Source of the DNA: Solirubrobacter deserti
GTDB taxonomy: Bacteria; Actinomycetota; Thermoleophilia; Solirubrobacterales; Solirubrobacteraceae
NCBI RefSeq assembly: GCF_027587175.1
Contig: NZ_JAPCID010000007.1
Location: 124,001-188,000 of the forward strand
DNA length: 64,000 bases
Reading direction: 5' to 3'
Position numbers and translations under genes: made by a program. Positions 16,433 through 26,244 of the stretch are shown in pieces; position 1 is the first letter of the stretch; each line of letters begins with the position of its first letter. Under the pieces are notes generated by a model, which was given only the letters and a program-made list of their open reading frames with translations, made no database searches and was not told the origin of the DNA.

Positions 16433-19302
16433 CGCGCGAGTTCTACCGTCGTCGCCACGCGCCGGAAGCGCCCGGTCGCGTGGCTCGGCCGCACGCGGCG
16501 GCCCTCGGCCTCGAGCGCGCTGTACGCCGCTTCACCGAGCGCGAGGCGCGCGTTCGACAAGGCCCGCTCGTGGATCGCGGCCACTGAGGCCCACGCCGGC
16601 GCGCCGATCTTCTCGTGCAGCTCGGCGGACGTGCCGGCCAGCCGCGCGGCGTCGATGTGCCGGCCATCCAGCGCCGCCTGGGCGGAGAGCCCGGCCAGCG
16701 CCTCGGCGGCGTTGAACTGGTCGCCGACGTGGCGAGCCAGCGCGAGGCAGTCCTCGAAGCCGCGCCGGGCCGCCTCGCCGCTGCCGCGGACGAGGTCCAG
16801 CCAGGCGTTGTCGAGCAGCGGCTCCACCAGGCAGCGGTCGTCGCCGAGCCGGCGGCGCAGCTCGACAGCCTCGCCCAGCCGCTGCTCCGCGCGCTCCATC
16901 CGCCCGTGCACGAGGTCGTAGAAGCCCTGCTCGCCGAGCGCGGTCGCGACGCCGTACAGGTCGCGCACCCGGCGGTAGAGCGTGTACGCCTCGTCGGCCA
17001 TGGCGATCGCGCGCTCCCAGTCCTCGGCGCGCTCGCACGCGCCCGCCAGCGCCAGCAGCGCGTCGGCGAGCAGGCCCGGGTCGCGCAGGCCGCGCGCGAT
17101 CGCGACCGCCGTGTCGCACAGCCGGGCCGCCGCGGGGGAGCGCGTGAGCGCGGCGCGGCGCCCGAGCGCGGTCAGCACGCGCGCGACCAGGGCCGCGTCG
17201 CCGAGGTCCTGGGCGACGGTGAGCGCCTGCTCGAGCGGCGCCTCGGCCTCGGCGAACCGTCCCTGGGAGATCGCGAGCTGCCCGTCCCAGTACAGCGCGG
17301 CCGCGCGTCGCACGCTCGGCCCGGGGTCGTAGGCCGCGAGCGCCTGCTTGAGCCAGGTGCGGACCTCGTGCGCGTGCGCGTCCCACGGCAGCGTCCGGGC
17401 GAACGCGATCGCGATCCGCAGCGCGTACTCGGACGCGCCGGCCCGCAGCGAGCGCTCGAACGCGAGCCGCAGGTTCCCGCGCTCGCGCGCGAGGCGGGCC
17501 AGCCACACGCGCCGGTCGGTGCGCGCCGCCTCCAGCGCCGCGCGTTCGGCGTAGGTGAGGAAGAAGGTCGCGTGGCGGCGCACCAGCGGCTCGAGGTCTT
17601 CCGCCTGCGAGGCGGCGAACTCGCGCACGGAGTCGAGCATCGCGATCCGCGGCTGCGCGTCCTCGCCGGCGTCGACGATCACGAGCGACGTGCGGTCCAT
17701 GATGCCCGCCAGCAACGCCTCGGCGGGCGCGCCCGCGTCGCAGACGGCGAGCACCGCCTCCAGCGACGCGCCGCCCTCGAACACGCTCAGCTGCGAAAGC
17801 AGCGTGCGGTGCGGGGGATCGAGCACCTCCCAGGACCACTCGAGCGTCGCGCGCAGGGAGCGCTGCCGGTCGGGCAGGTCGCGCGGACCGCAGCTCAGCA
17901 GCTCGAGCCGGTGCTCGAGCCGCTCCAGCAGCGCGGGCAGTGACAGCAGCCGCGCGCGGTCGGCGGCGAGCTCGATCGCGAGCGGGAGCCCGTCGAGGCG
18001 CTCGCAGATCCGGGTCACGACCGCCTCGTCGTGGTCCACGGACCAGCCGCGGCGGGAGGCGGCCACGCGCGCCTTGAACAGCGCGGCGGCGTTGGAGACC
18101 GCGAGCGGCTCGACGCGGTAGGCATGCTCGACGGTCAACCGCAGCGGCGCGCGGCTCGTGACCAGCACGGTGAGGTGGCCGACGATGGTGAGCAGCGGCG
18201 CGACCTGCCCGGCGTCGCGCAGGAAGTGCTCGAAGCCGTCGAGCACGAGCAGCGTCTTCGCGCCGGAGGTCGTGCGGGCGAGCTCGTCGCCGAGCTCGGC
18301 CGGCGTCTCGGCCGCCAGCCCGAGCGCGCCCGCGACGGCGGGGACGAGGCGTGCGTCGACGCCCGCGAGATCGACGTAGCCGATGCCGCCCGGGAAGCGC
18401 CCGCTGACGGCCCGCGCGGCTTCGACCGCGAGCCGCGTCTTTCCGACGCCGCCGGCGCCGACGAGTGTCAGCAGGCGAACATTCGGCCCGGTGAGGAGCG
18501 CGGCGATCTCCGCCAGCTCGCCCTCGCGCCCGATCGTCGCGTTGGCCGGCGCGGGCAGCGGGGCGGCGAGCACGTTGGCCGGCGTCTCGGCGTCGAGCCC
18601 GGGGTCGTGGGCGAGGATCATCGCCTCCAGCCGGCGCAGCTCGGGCCCGGGCTCCAGGCCCAGCTCGTCGACGAGCCGCCGCCGGCCCTCGCGCATGACC
18701 TCGAGTGCCTCGGCCTGGCGGCCCGTGCGGTAGAGCGCGAGCATCAACCGCCCGCGCAGCCGCTCGCGCAGCGGGTGCTCGGCCACGAGTGCGCGTAGCT
18801 CGGCCACCTTCTCACCGGCCTGCCCGCGCTCGAGCTCGGCCGCCAGGTGCTCCTCGGTGGCCTCGAGCCGGAGCTCCTCGAGCCGCTCGATCTCGCCCTG
18901 CGCGAAGTCGTCGAAGCGATGGTCGGCGAGCGCGTCGCCGCGCCACAACGCCAGCCCCGCGGCGAACTCGCCCTGGCCGCTGAGCGCCTCGAAGCGGCGG
19001 CTGTCGATCGCGTCGCGGTCGATCTCGAGCGCGTACCCAGGGCCTTTGCGGCGCACGGGCAGCGCTTCGCCCAGCCGCGCCCGCAGGCGGGACACCTGCT
19101 TCTGAAGCGCCTGGTCGCGGCCCTCCGGCGGCTGGTCGCCCCAGACGGTGTCCACGAGCGCGTCGACGTTCACCGGCTCCGGCGCCCGCAGGGCGAGCGC
19201 GACGAACAGCCGCCGCTGCTTGGGACCCTCGAACTCGACACGGCGATCCCCGGCCACGACCTCCAGTGGCCCGAGCAGGTTGACCTGGATCCCGGTGTTC
19301 AT
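16429..19302 (-). CDS. BTAD/AfsR-type STAND transcriptional regulator
   Basis: The protein has 957 residues. An OmpR-like DNA-binding domain (about 5-95, LGPLEVVAGDRRVEFEGPKQ onward) is followed by a bacterial transcriptional activation domain (about 100-240). An NB-ARC-like ATPase follows with Walker A GAGGVGKTR (about 283) and LPLAIELAADRARLLSLPAL. A long TPR-like helical region fills the C-terminal half. Such regulators switch on ATP binding and often control secondary metabolism or morphology. The ATG at 19302 gives the canonical N-terminus. The target is unknown, and the collagen-like gene upstream on the same strand is a candidate. Confidence 0.9.
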   Translation of the reverse strand: MNTGIQVNLLGPLEVVAGDRRVEFEGPKQRRLFVALALRAPEPVNVDALVDTVWGDQPPEGRDQALQKQVSRLRARLGEALPVRRKGPGYALEIDRDAIDSRRFEALSGQGEFAAGLALWRGDALADHRFDDFAQGEIERLEELRLEATEEHLAAELERGQAGEKVAELRALVAEHPLRERLRGRLMLALYRTGRQAEALEVMREGRRRLVDELGLEPGPELRRLEAMILAHDPGLDAETPANVLAAPLPAPANATIGREGELAEIAALLTGPNVRLLTLVGAGGVGKTRLAVEAARAVSGRFPGGIGYVDLAGVDARLVPAVAGALGLAAETPAELGDELARTTSGAKTLLVLDGFEHFLRDAGQVAPLLTIVGHLTVLVTSRAPLRLTVEHAYRVEPLAVSNAAALFKARVAASRRGWSVDHDEAVVTRICERLDGLPLAIELAADRARLLSLPALLERLEHRLELLSCGPRDLPDRQRSLRATLEWSWEVLDPPHRTLLSQLSVFEGGASLEAVLAVCDAGAPAEALLAGIMDRTSLVIVDAGEDAQPRIAMLDSVREFAASQAEDLEPLVRRHATFFLTYAERAALEAARTDRRVWLARLARERGNLRLAFERSLRAGASEYALRIAIAFARTLPWDAHAHEVRTWLKQALAAYDPGPSVRRAAALYWDGQLAISQGRFAEAEAPLEQALTVAQDLGDAALVARVLTALGRRAALTRSPAAARLCDTAVAIARGLRDPGLLADALLALAGACERAEDWERAIAMADEAYTLYRRVRDLYGVATALGEQGFYDLVHGRMERAEQRLGEAVELRRRLGDDRCLVEPLLDNAWLDLVRGSGEAARRGFEDCLALARHVGDQFNAAEALAGLSAQAALDGRHIDAARLAGTSAELHEKIGAPAWASVAAIHERALSNARLALGEAAYSALEAEGRRVRPSHATGRFRRVATTVELAR

Positions 19303-19343
19303 GGGAAGAACACCGGGACCGTAACCGCCCGGGCGGGCGGGCG

Positions 19344-20063
19344 CTAGTCGACCTTGCCGACCCGCGTGGTGATCAGGCGCGGCTCGGTGACGGTGGCGAA
19401 CTGGCCGCCGTCGGTGGAGTCGCAGTTGAGCTCGATCGTCGCGCCGTCGGTGTGCGTGGCGCCGACCACGCTGATGGCCGCCTTCTGGTTGTCGGCGAGG
19501 GACACGACGACCTCGCCGAGCGTGGCGGTCAAGTCGCCGACCGGCTCGAGGATCGCGCACGTGAACTCGCCGTCGGAGCCGCTCGTGTTCTCGATGCCGG
19601 CGGACGCCATGAACGTGTAGTCGCCGGCCGCCAGCGTCTCGGTGAGGACGGTGTGCGAGGCGGCGGGGATGCCGACGTTGTGCGTCGCCTTCTCGGCGAT
19701 GAACGCGTTGCTCGGGCCGATCGGGCCCTGCGGGCCGGCGGGGCCGGTCTTGCCCTCGGGGCCGGCCGGGCCGACCGCGCCGGCGGGGCCGGTCTTGCCC
19801 TCGGGGCCGGCGGGCCCGGCGGGGCCCGCGGGCAGCTGGCCGGCCTTGAAGTCGGCCGCGAGCAGCGTGCCGTTCTTGACCTTGGCGCTGGTCACGGCGT
19901 TCGATGCGAGGTCGGCCGACTTGACGCCGCTGTTGCGGATCTGGGTCGAGCTGACGCTGTTCTTGGCCAGCGTGGCCGCGGCGTAGGACGTGCCGCCGAA
20001 CGACGCGACGAGCGCGGTGACGGCGACGACCATGGCGGGGGAGGGGCGGAGCGTCTTGAACAT
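19344..20063 (-). CDS. Exported collagen-like repeat protein
   Basis: The protein has 239 residues. A signal peptide (to about SYAA, residue 28) is followed by a segment of short repeats (SVSSTQIRNSGVKSADLASN). A collagen-like Gly-x-y tract lies at about residues 79-117 (GPAGPAGPEGKTGPAG type), and a C-terminal beta domain holds two cysteines (FTCAI and LNCDS). The tract is preserved as nearly perfect DNA repeats around 19730-19830. It should form a trimeric surface or secreted stalk. Its gene lies between two large regulators. Confidence 0.85.
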   Translation of the reverse strand: MFKTLRPSPAMVVAVTALVASFGGTSYAAATLAKNSVSSTQIRNSGVKSADLASNAVTSAKVKNGTLLAADFKAGQLPAGPAGPAGPEGKTGPAGAVGPAGPEGKTGPAGPQGPIGPSNAFIAEKATHNVGIPAASHTVLTETLAAGDYTFMASAGIENTSGSDGEFTCAILEPVGDLTATLGEVVVSLADNQKAAISVVGATHTDGATIELNCDSTDGGQFATVTEPRLITTRVGKVD

Positions 20064-20127
20064 GGGGAGAGCCTTTGGGGAGGAGTGGCTGTTGCTGCTC
20101 CCTAAGACGCGCCCGGTCCGCGCGGCC

Positions 20128-22857
20128 TTACGCGAGTTCTTCGACCGCGCTCTGCAGCGCCCCGGCGAGCTCGCCGCGCGAGGAGATCCCGAGCTTGGAG
20201 TAGGCGCGGGCGAGGTGGTTGTCGACCGTCTTGGTGGTCACGAACAGCAGCTGCGCGATCTCGCGATTGCTGTGCCCGCTCGCCGCCAGCTCGGCGACGC
20301 GCCGCTCGCTCGGCGTGAGCGCCTCGGGGCCGCTGAACATCAGCCGGCGCGGACGCCCGCCGGCGACCACGAGCTCGTCGTGGGCGCGCCGCACCAGCGC
20401 GTCGGCGCCGCAGCGGCGCGCCAGCTCGAGCCCTTCCCGCAGCGGCTCGCGGGCGGCGGCGCGCTGGTTCGTCCGCCGCAGCGCGCCCCCGAGGTCGACG
20501 AGGCAGCGCGCGTGCTCGAGCCGCGCGGGCGAGTCCGCCAGCACGTCGGCGGCGGCGCGCAGCGCGTCCGGCGTGCTGCCGTGCGCGAGCGCGTGTGCGT
20601 GGAGCGCGACGCCGAGCGCCGACGCGGTACCCCAACGGCGCGCGAGCTCCAGCTGCTCGTCCACGAGCCGGGACGCCTCGGCGTGCGCGCCGCGCTGGCG
20701 CAGGCAGTCGGCCGCGCCCAGCCGCCACGGGTCGCCCGGGTTGCGCAGGCGGATGCGGGCGGAGCGCTCGCCGAACTCGGTGAAGTCGGCCAGCGCCTCG
20801 TCGTAGCGACCCTGCGCGGCGCGCAGCACCCCGCGGGCGTAGAAGGCGGGGTTCAGGCACACGAACTCGGGCAGCGAAGGGCCGCAGCCGCTCTCGGCGA
20901 TCGCCCGCTCGGCACCTTCGAGGTCCCCGCGGGCGACCAGCGCCAGCGCGAGCGTGCCGAACAGCGGCGGGCGCACGAACGCGGACAGGCCCGGTAGCAC
21001 CGCGGCGGTGCGGGCCTCCTGCTCGGCGGCGGTGACGTCCCCGCGCTGCCACGCGATCAGCGCGCGCAGCGCGCACGAGGTGGAGACGCCGAACACGGAG
21101 CCACGGGCGCGCGCGTCGGCCAGTGTGTCCTCGAGCACCTCCAGGGCGAGCTCGTGCGCGTCGGCGTACGTGAGCACCCACAGCGCCTCGTAGATGGGGA
21201 TCGAGTCGAGCGCGTCCGCGGCCTGTGCGCGCGCGTCGGCCAGTGCGCGGCGGCCGTGCTCGACCGTCTCGGCCGCGGTTCCCGCCGCCCACTTCCAGCA
21301 GGCGACGTTCGCGAGCTGCAGGCCCTCGCCGGGCGTCGCGCCCTCGAGCTGCTCGAAGCGGGCCAGGCGGCCGTTGGCGCGGCCGACCGTCGCGGGGTTG
21401 AGCAGGCCGATCGAGCTCAGCGCCGCCTCCATCCGCCATACGTCCTCGGGGTCCGCGGCGCCGCGGGCGAGCTCGATCTCGCGTTCGAGCAGCTCGTAGG
21501 CCTCGACGAGCCGGCCCGAGACGAAGATCGCCTGGTGCAGCGCGAGCGCGCGGGCCGGCCGCCGCTTGGGGTCGGGCGTGCGCGCGAGCGCCTCGCGCAG
21601 GTGCTCGGTGGCCGCCTCGAGGTCCTCGCCGCAGCACCACTCCGCCTCGCCGAGCGCGCTCAGGATCTCGCCCACCGTGCCCGGCTCCGGCGGCTCGCGC
21701 AACGCGCGACGCAGGTACTCGCGCGCGGTCTCCGGCGCGCCCTGGTGCAGCGCGCGCGTGGCGGCGGCGCGCAGCAGGCGCACGACCTCGGCGTCCCCGG
21801 CCGGCTCGGTCGCCAGCAGATGCGGCGCGACGAGCTCGGGGCGCAGACCCGCCGCGCGCAGCAGCGTCGCCGCACGGGCGTGCAGGTCGGCCCGCTCGGC
21901 GTGCGTCATCTGCTCGCGGACGGCGCCGCGCACCATCGTCTGGGCGAAGCCGAGCGGCCGGCCGGGCTTGAGGAACCCCGCCTCCACCAGCGCCTCCACC
22001 GCGGCCGGGGCGTCCGGGACCTGGGCCAGCGCGGCGACGTGCCGGAGCTCGGCGTGGCCGTCGAGCACGGCCACGGCGCGGGCCACGGCCGTCGCGGCGG
22101 CGGGCAGGCGGGCGAGCCGCAGCAGGACGGAGGCCATCAGCGTGCGCGAGGTCTCCGCGGGCGCGCGGGCGAACTCCTCCAGCAGGAACGGGATGCCGCC
22201 GGTGGCGCGCTCGGCGGCGGCGACGAGCTCGGGCGCGCCGAGGAACGCCGCGATGCCCTCGGTGGAGAGCGGCGGCAGCGGCACGACGGTGTCGGCGGCG
22301 ACGGTCAGCTCGTCCAGCAGCGGTGCGCGCTCGCCGGAGCGCACGGTGACGACGATCGCGATCGCCTGTCCCTCGAGCCGCGTGGCGAGGTACAGCAGCG
22401 CGCGCAGGCTGGCGGGGTCCGCGAGGTGCGCGTCGTCGACCGCGAGCAGGACCGGCTCGAAGCCGGCGGCGAGCCAGTGCAGGCCGTGCAGGACCGAGAA
22501 CGGGGCGTCGACGACCGCCGGGGCCTTGCCGTCGAGGCCGAGCGCGGGCGCGGCGAGCACGGCGGCGTCGCTGAGCAACGCGGCGCGGCGGTCCGCGGAC
22601 GCGCTCAGCAGCTCGCGTTCGAACAGCTGGCGGATCACGCCGAACGCGAACGCCTGCTCGAGCTCGCTGGCACGCGCGGCGAGCACGGTCATCCCGCGCT
22701 CGCGAGCGGCGCGGCGGGCGGCCTCCAACTCGGTGGAGCGGCCGATGCCCGCGGGGCCTTCGATCAGCACCAGCGAGCCGTTGCGGTCGAGCGCCCGGTC
22801 GAGCGCGGCGGCGACGCGCGCGCGCTGTTGATCTCGCTCGATCACCGTCGCGATCAT
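20128..22857 (-). CDS. LuxR-type STAND regulator with altered Walker A
   Basis: The protein has 909 residues. An ATPase domain occupies the first third, a TPR-like helical region the middle, and a LuxR/GerE helix-turn-helix the end (LTPSERRVAELAASGHSNRE, then KTVDNHLARAYSKLG). The P-loop reads GPAGIGRST, so the essential Walker A lysine is arginine. The aspartates of LAVDDAHLADP are present. It may bind ATP poorly or be a nucleotide-independent switch. The start ATG at 22857 lies one base from the start of the divergent paralogue, and the ERDQQ segment right after it matches the family N-terminus, so the start is well supported. Confidence 0.9.
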   Translation of the reverse strand: MIATVIERDQQRARVAAALDRALDRNGSLVLIEGPAGIGRSTELEAARRAARERGMTVLAARASELEQAFAFGVIRQLFERELLSASADRRAALLSDAAVLAAPALGLDGKAPAVVDAPFSVLHGLHWLAAGFEPVLLAVDDAHLADPASLRALLYLATRLEGQAIAIVVTVRSGERAPLLDELTVAADTVVPLPPLSTEGIAAFLGAPELVAAAERATGGIPFLLEEFARAPAETSRTLMASVLLRLARLPAAATAVARAVAVLDGHAELRHVAALAQVPDAPAAVEALVEAGFLKPGRPLGFAQTMVRGAVREQMTHAERADLHARAATLLRAAGLRPELVAPHLLATEPAGDAEVVRLLRAAATRALHQGAPETAREYLRRALREPPEPGTVGEILSALGEAEWCCGEDLEAATEHLREALARTPDPKRRPARALALHQAIFVSGRLVEAYELLEREIELARGAADPEDVWRMEAALSSIGLLNPATVGRANGRLARFEQLEGATPGEGLQLANVACWKWAAGTAAETVEHGRRALADARAQAADALDSIPIYEALWVLTYADAHELALEVLEDTLADARARGSVFGVSTSCALRALIAWQRGDVTAAEQEARTAAVLPGLSAFVRPPLFGTLALALVARGDLEGAERAIAESGCGPSLPEFVCLNPAFYARGVLRAAQGRYDEALADFTEFGERSARIRLRNPGDPWRLGAADCLRQRGAHAEASRLVDEQLELARRWGTASALGVALHAHALAHGSTPDALRAAADVLADSPARLEHARCLVDLGGALRRTNQRAAAREPLREGLELARRCGADALVRRAHDELVVAGGRPRRLMFSGPEALTPSERRVAELAASGHSNREIAQLLFVTTKTVDNHLARAYSKLGISSRGELAGALQSAVEELA

Positions 22858-22858
22858 A

Positions 22859-25639
22859 ATGCGGACTCTGGTGCTACTGGAGCGGGGTGCGGAGGAGGCA
22901 GCGCTCGCGGAGGCCGTCGCGCGGGTCGCGCGCGGGTCCGGTGCCCTCGTGATCCTCGAGGCGGCGGGCGGCTTGGGCAAGACGAGCCTGCTGCGGGGCG
23001 CCGGGGCGGCCGCGCGTGAAGCCGGTCTGCGCGTGCTGCACGCGCGCGGCTCCGAGCTCGAGTCCGGGTTCCCGTTCGGGGTGGTGCGACAGGTGTTCGA
23101 GCCGTTGCTGTTCGGGGCCGCGGGCGAGGAGCGCGCGCGCTGGCTCGCGGGTGCCGCCGCGCTGGCGGGGCCGATGTTCGAGCCCGCGGCCGAGGGGGCG
23201 ACCGCCGACCCCTACCAGCGGCTGCACGGCCTCTACTGGCTGACCGCGAACCTGTGCGACGACGGCCCGCTGGTGATCAGCGTCGACGACGCGCAGTGGG
23301 CGGACGAGCCGTCGCTGCAGTTCCTCGGCTTCCTCGCCCGGCGGGTGGAGGGGACGCCCGTCGGGCTGCTCGTCGCGACCCGGCCGATCAGCGACGTGAC
23401 GCCGCCCGCGCTCACCCAGCTCGTCGCCGATCCCGCCGTTGAGGTGCTGCGCCCGCGCCCGCTCAGCAGCGAAGCCGTCGGCCGGCTGCTCGCCGCGCGG
23501 ATCGGGACCGAGGCGGACGCGGCGTTCGTGCGCGCGTGCAGCAGCGCGACGCAGGGCAACCCGCTGCTGCTGAGCGAGCTGGCGCGGGAGGTGACCGCGC
23601 TCGGGATCGAGCCGACGGCGGCCGCGGCCGAGCGGGTGGAGGCGCTCGGCCCGCAGGGCGTCGCGACCGTGGTGCTGGCGCGGATCGCGCGCATGCCGGC
23701 CGCGGCGAGCGCGCTGGCGCGGGCGCTCGCGGTGCTCGGTGACGGCGCGTCGCTGCGCACCGCGGCGCAGCTCGCGCAGCTGGGCGAGGAGGCCGTGCCG
23801 GCGCTGCGCACGCTGCTCGCCGCGGAGGTCGTGGTCGAGGGCGAAGGCCTGGCGTTCGTGCACCCGATCGTGCGCGCCGCCGTGTACGAGAGCATCGCGG
23901 ACCGCTCCGCGCTGCACTGGCGGGCAGCCCGCGTGCTCGAGGCGGCCGGCGACGCCGACGAGGCGATCGGCGCGCAGCTGCTCGCCGCGCAGCCCGCCGG
24001 CGATCCGTGGGCGGTGGAGCGGCTGCGGGCGGCAGCGGCGCGCGCGCTCGGGCTGGGCGACCCGCGCGGCGCGGTCACGCACCTGCGGCGCGCGCTCGCG
24101 GAGCCGCCGTCCGCACGGGGCGAGGTGCTGCTCGAGCTCGGCCGGGCGGAGGCGCGCGCCGGCGACCCGGAGGCGATCGCGCACCTGGAGCGGGTCATCG
24201 CGGAGACGTCGGACGCGCGGCTGGCGGCGCGGGCGGCGCTCGAGCTGGCGCCCGTGCTCAAGTTCGCGGGCGAGTCGGTGCGGGCGGTGGCGGTGGTCGA
24301 GCAAGCACTGGAAGGGCTGGACGATCCGGAGCTGCGCGAGCAGCTCGAGATCGAGCTGTTCGGGTCCGCGTACATCTCGATCGCGGCACGCAGGCTGCTC
24401 GCGCAGCGGCTGGCGGCGCTGCCCGAGCCGCCGGCGGTGCCGGCCACCGACTTCGACCGCTTCCGGCTCACCGGGATGGCGTTCGACGCGTTCGCCGCCG
24501 GCCGGCCCGCCGACGAGGTCGCCGACCTCGCCACGCGCGGGCTCGCCCATGGCTTGGCAACCGACCCCACCGCGGGCGGACACGCGTTCGTGTCCGGCGT
24601 GATCGCGCTGATGTTCGCCGAGCGCTACGACGACGCGGATCGCCTGTACTCGGGTGCGCTCGAGGACGCGCGGCGGCGCGGATCGGGGATCGCCTTCGCG
24701 ACGGCGTCCAGCCTGCGCTCGCTCGTCGCCTACCGGCGCGGACGGCTCACGGACGCGCTCGCCGACGCGTCGGCGGCGCTGGAGTTGGCCGCGGACGTAC
24801 ACGGGTCCCAGGGCTTCCTGTCGGCAGCGCTCGGCACGCTCGTCTACACCGCGCTCGACCAGGGCACCGTGGACGCCGAGCTGGAGGCGCTGGTGGAGCG
24901 CTTCGTGCGCGAGGCGGCCGCCGATACGCTCCCGTACAGCCACGCCATGCACGCGCACGCGTGCCTGCGCGTGCACCGCGGCGAGCTCGAGGCGGCCTAC
25001 CAGGAGCTGCTCGCGACCGGCCGCCGCGAGCTCGAGTGGGGTGCCCGCAACCCGGCGGTCACGCCCTGGCGCTCGACCGCCGCGCTCGTCGCGTACGAGC
25101 TGGGCGACGTGGCCGCGGCGCGGGAACTCGCGTTCGAGGAGGTGGACCTGGCGAGGGCGTTCGGCGCGCCGCGCGCGCTCGGGATCGCGCTGCGGGCCGC
25201 GGGGCTGGTGGCCGAGCGCGAGCAGGGCATCGCGCTCCTGGCCGAGGCGGTCGCCGTGCTGGAACGCTCGCTCGGCGCGCTCGAGCACGCGCGCGCGTTG
25301 ATCGACCACGGGCTGCTGCTGGTGGCCGTGGGCGCGGACGCGCAGGCCCGAAAGCGGCTCACGGCCGGGCACGCGCTCGCGATCCGCTGCGGGGCGGCCG
25401 CGCTGGCCGCGCGGGCCGGCGTGACGCCCGAGCCGGTGCGCGACGCGCCGGCCGCCGCGGGGGCGCTGACGCCCGCGGAGGCCCGTGTCGCCCGGATGGC
25501 CGCCGACGGGATGACCAACCGCGACATCGCCCAGGCGCTGTTCGTGACCCAGAAGACGGTCGAGATGCACCTCGGCAGCGTCTACCGCAAGCTCGGTGTG
25601 CGCTCGCGCCGCGCGCTGCCGGACGCCCTCGCGGGCTAG
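22859..25639 (+). CDS. LuxR-type STAND regulator
   Basis: The protein has 926 residues and the same plan as its divergent neighbour: ATPase domain with P-loop AAGGLGKTS (about residue 40), Walker B ISVDDAQWADEPSL, TPR-like middle, and C-terminal LuxR helix-turn-helix (LTPAEARVARMAADGMTNRD, then KTVEMHLGSVYRKLG). Here the Walker lysine is intact. The two are clearly paralogous and presumably arose by duplication with inversion. Its TAG stop shares four bases (CTAG) with the convergent sigma factor gene. Confidence 0.9.
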   Translation: MRTLVLLERGAEEAALAEAVARVARGSGALVILEAAGGLGKTSLLRGAGAAAREAGLRVLHARGSELESGFPFGVVRQVFEPLLFGAAGEERARWLAGAAALAGPMFEPAAEGATADPYQRLHGLYWLTANLCDDGPLVISVDDAQWADEPSLQFLGFLARRVEGTPVGLLVATRPISDVTPPALTQLVADPAVEVLRPRPLSSEAVGRLLAARIGTEADAAFVRACSSATQGNPLLLSELAREVTALGIEPTAAAAERVEALGPQGVATVVLARIARMPAAASALARALAVLGDGASLRTAAQLAQLGEEAVPALRTLLAAEVVVEGEGLAFVHPIVRAAVYESIADRSALHWRAARVLEAAGDADEAIGAQLLAAQPAGDPWAVERLRAAAARALGLGDPRGAVTHLRRALAEPPSARGEVLLELGRAEARAGDPEAIAHLERVIAETSDARLAARAALELAPVLKFAGESVRAVAVVEQALEGLDDPELREQLEIELFGSAYISIAARRLLAQRLAALPEPPAVPATDFDRFRLTGMAFDAFAAGRPADEVADLATRGLAHGLATDPTAGGHAFVSGVIALMFAERYDDADRLYSGALEDARRRGSGIAFATASSLRSLVAYRRGRLTDALADASAALELAADVHGSQGFLSAALGTLVYTALDQGTVDAELEALVERFVREAAADTLPYSHAMHAHACLRVHRGELEAAYQELLATGRRELEWGARNPAVTPWRSTAALVAYELGDVAAARELAFEEVDLARAFGAPRALGIALRAAGLVAEREQGIALLAEAVAVLERSLGALEHARALIDHGLLLVAVGADAQARKRLTAGHALAIRCGAAALAARAGVTPEPVRDAPAAAGALTPAEARVARMAADGMTNRDIAQALFVTQKTVEMHLGSVYRKLGVRSRRALPDALAG

Positions 25640-26172
25640 GCGGCGACGGCGCCGCGGAGCGTCCGGCGCGTGCGGTGCAGCAGCTGGGCGACAGAGTTCG
25701 CGTTCATGCCGAGGTGATGCGCGACCTCGTCGTAGGTCAGGTCGCCGATCTCGCGCAGGACCCAGGCCGTGCGCTGGCGCTCGGACACCGTGGCGAGCGC
25801 GCGGTAGACGGCGTCGCGGGTGGCGGCGTCGATCACGGCCTGCTCGGGCTGCGCGCGCGGCTCGACCGGCTCCGGCACCGCCCCGGCCTCACGCAGCGCG
25901 TCGAGCGAGGCGTCGCCGCGCCGGCGGCGCTGCAGGTCGAAGCACGCGTTGCGGGCGGCCGCGAACACGTAGAAGCGCAAGCGGGCGTCGTCGCAGTGCG
26001 GGTCCACGCCCCGGCGGGCGAGGTTGGCGAACGTGTCCTGCAGCGCGTCGGCGGCGTCGTGCTCGCAGCCGAGCATGCGGACGCAGTAGCCGAACACGCG
26101 GTCGCCGTGGAGGGCGTAGAGGCGAGCGAGCGTCTCGTGGGTGAGGGGCTGGGCTTCCGTGCGATCGGTCAT
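25636..26172 (-). CDS. ECF-like RNA polymerase sigma factor
   Basis: The protein has 178 residues. Region 2 spans roughly 14-80 (LYALHGDRVFGYCVRMLGCE, then DALQDTFANLARRG and RFYVFAAARNACFDLQRRR). Region 4 spans about 115-170 (ERQRTAWVLREIGDLTYDEV, then NANSVAQLLHRTRR). It should direct RNA polymerase to a specific promoter set. No typical anti-sigma gene follows. A small zinc-finger-like protein is encoded divergently at 26306. I chose the ATG at 26172; a GTG lies at 26175. Confidence 0.88.
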   Translation of the reverse strand: MTDRTEAQPLTHETLARLYALHGDRVFGYCVRMLGCEHDAADALQDTFANLARRGVDPHCDDARLRFYVFAAARNACFDLQRRRRGDASLDALREAGAVPEPVEPRAQPEQAVIDAATRDAVYRALATVSERQRTAWVLREIGDLTYDEVAHHLGMNANSVAQLLHRTRRTLRGAVAA

Positions 26173-26244
26173 CACGGGGCGAGATACTCCCGGCGGCGCG
26201 CCGCGCGCTCATGAGGCGCCCGTCCTCATCTTTGAACCCAGGGA

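Noticed and set aside
19303-19560. An N-terminal extension of the AfsR-like gene at 16,429
   Set aside because: The frame stays open upstream, but this part is antisense-like Arg-rich sequence over the collagen-like gene. The ATG at 19,302 gives the canonical family start.
19730-19830. A CRISPR-like or minisatellite array
   Set aside because: The repeats are 9- and 18-base units in frame with Gly-x-y codons of a collagen-like protein. No spacers exist.
22874-25570. An 898-codon minus-strand frame
   Set aside because: It is opposite the plus-strand LuxR-type gene with intact P-loop and helix-turn-helix, and has no domain of its own.
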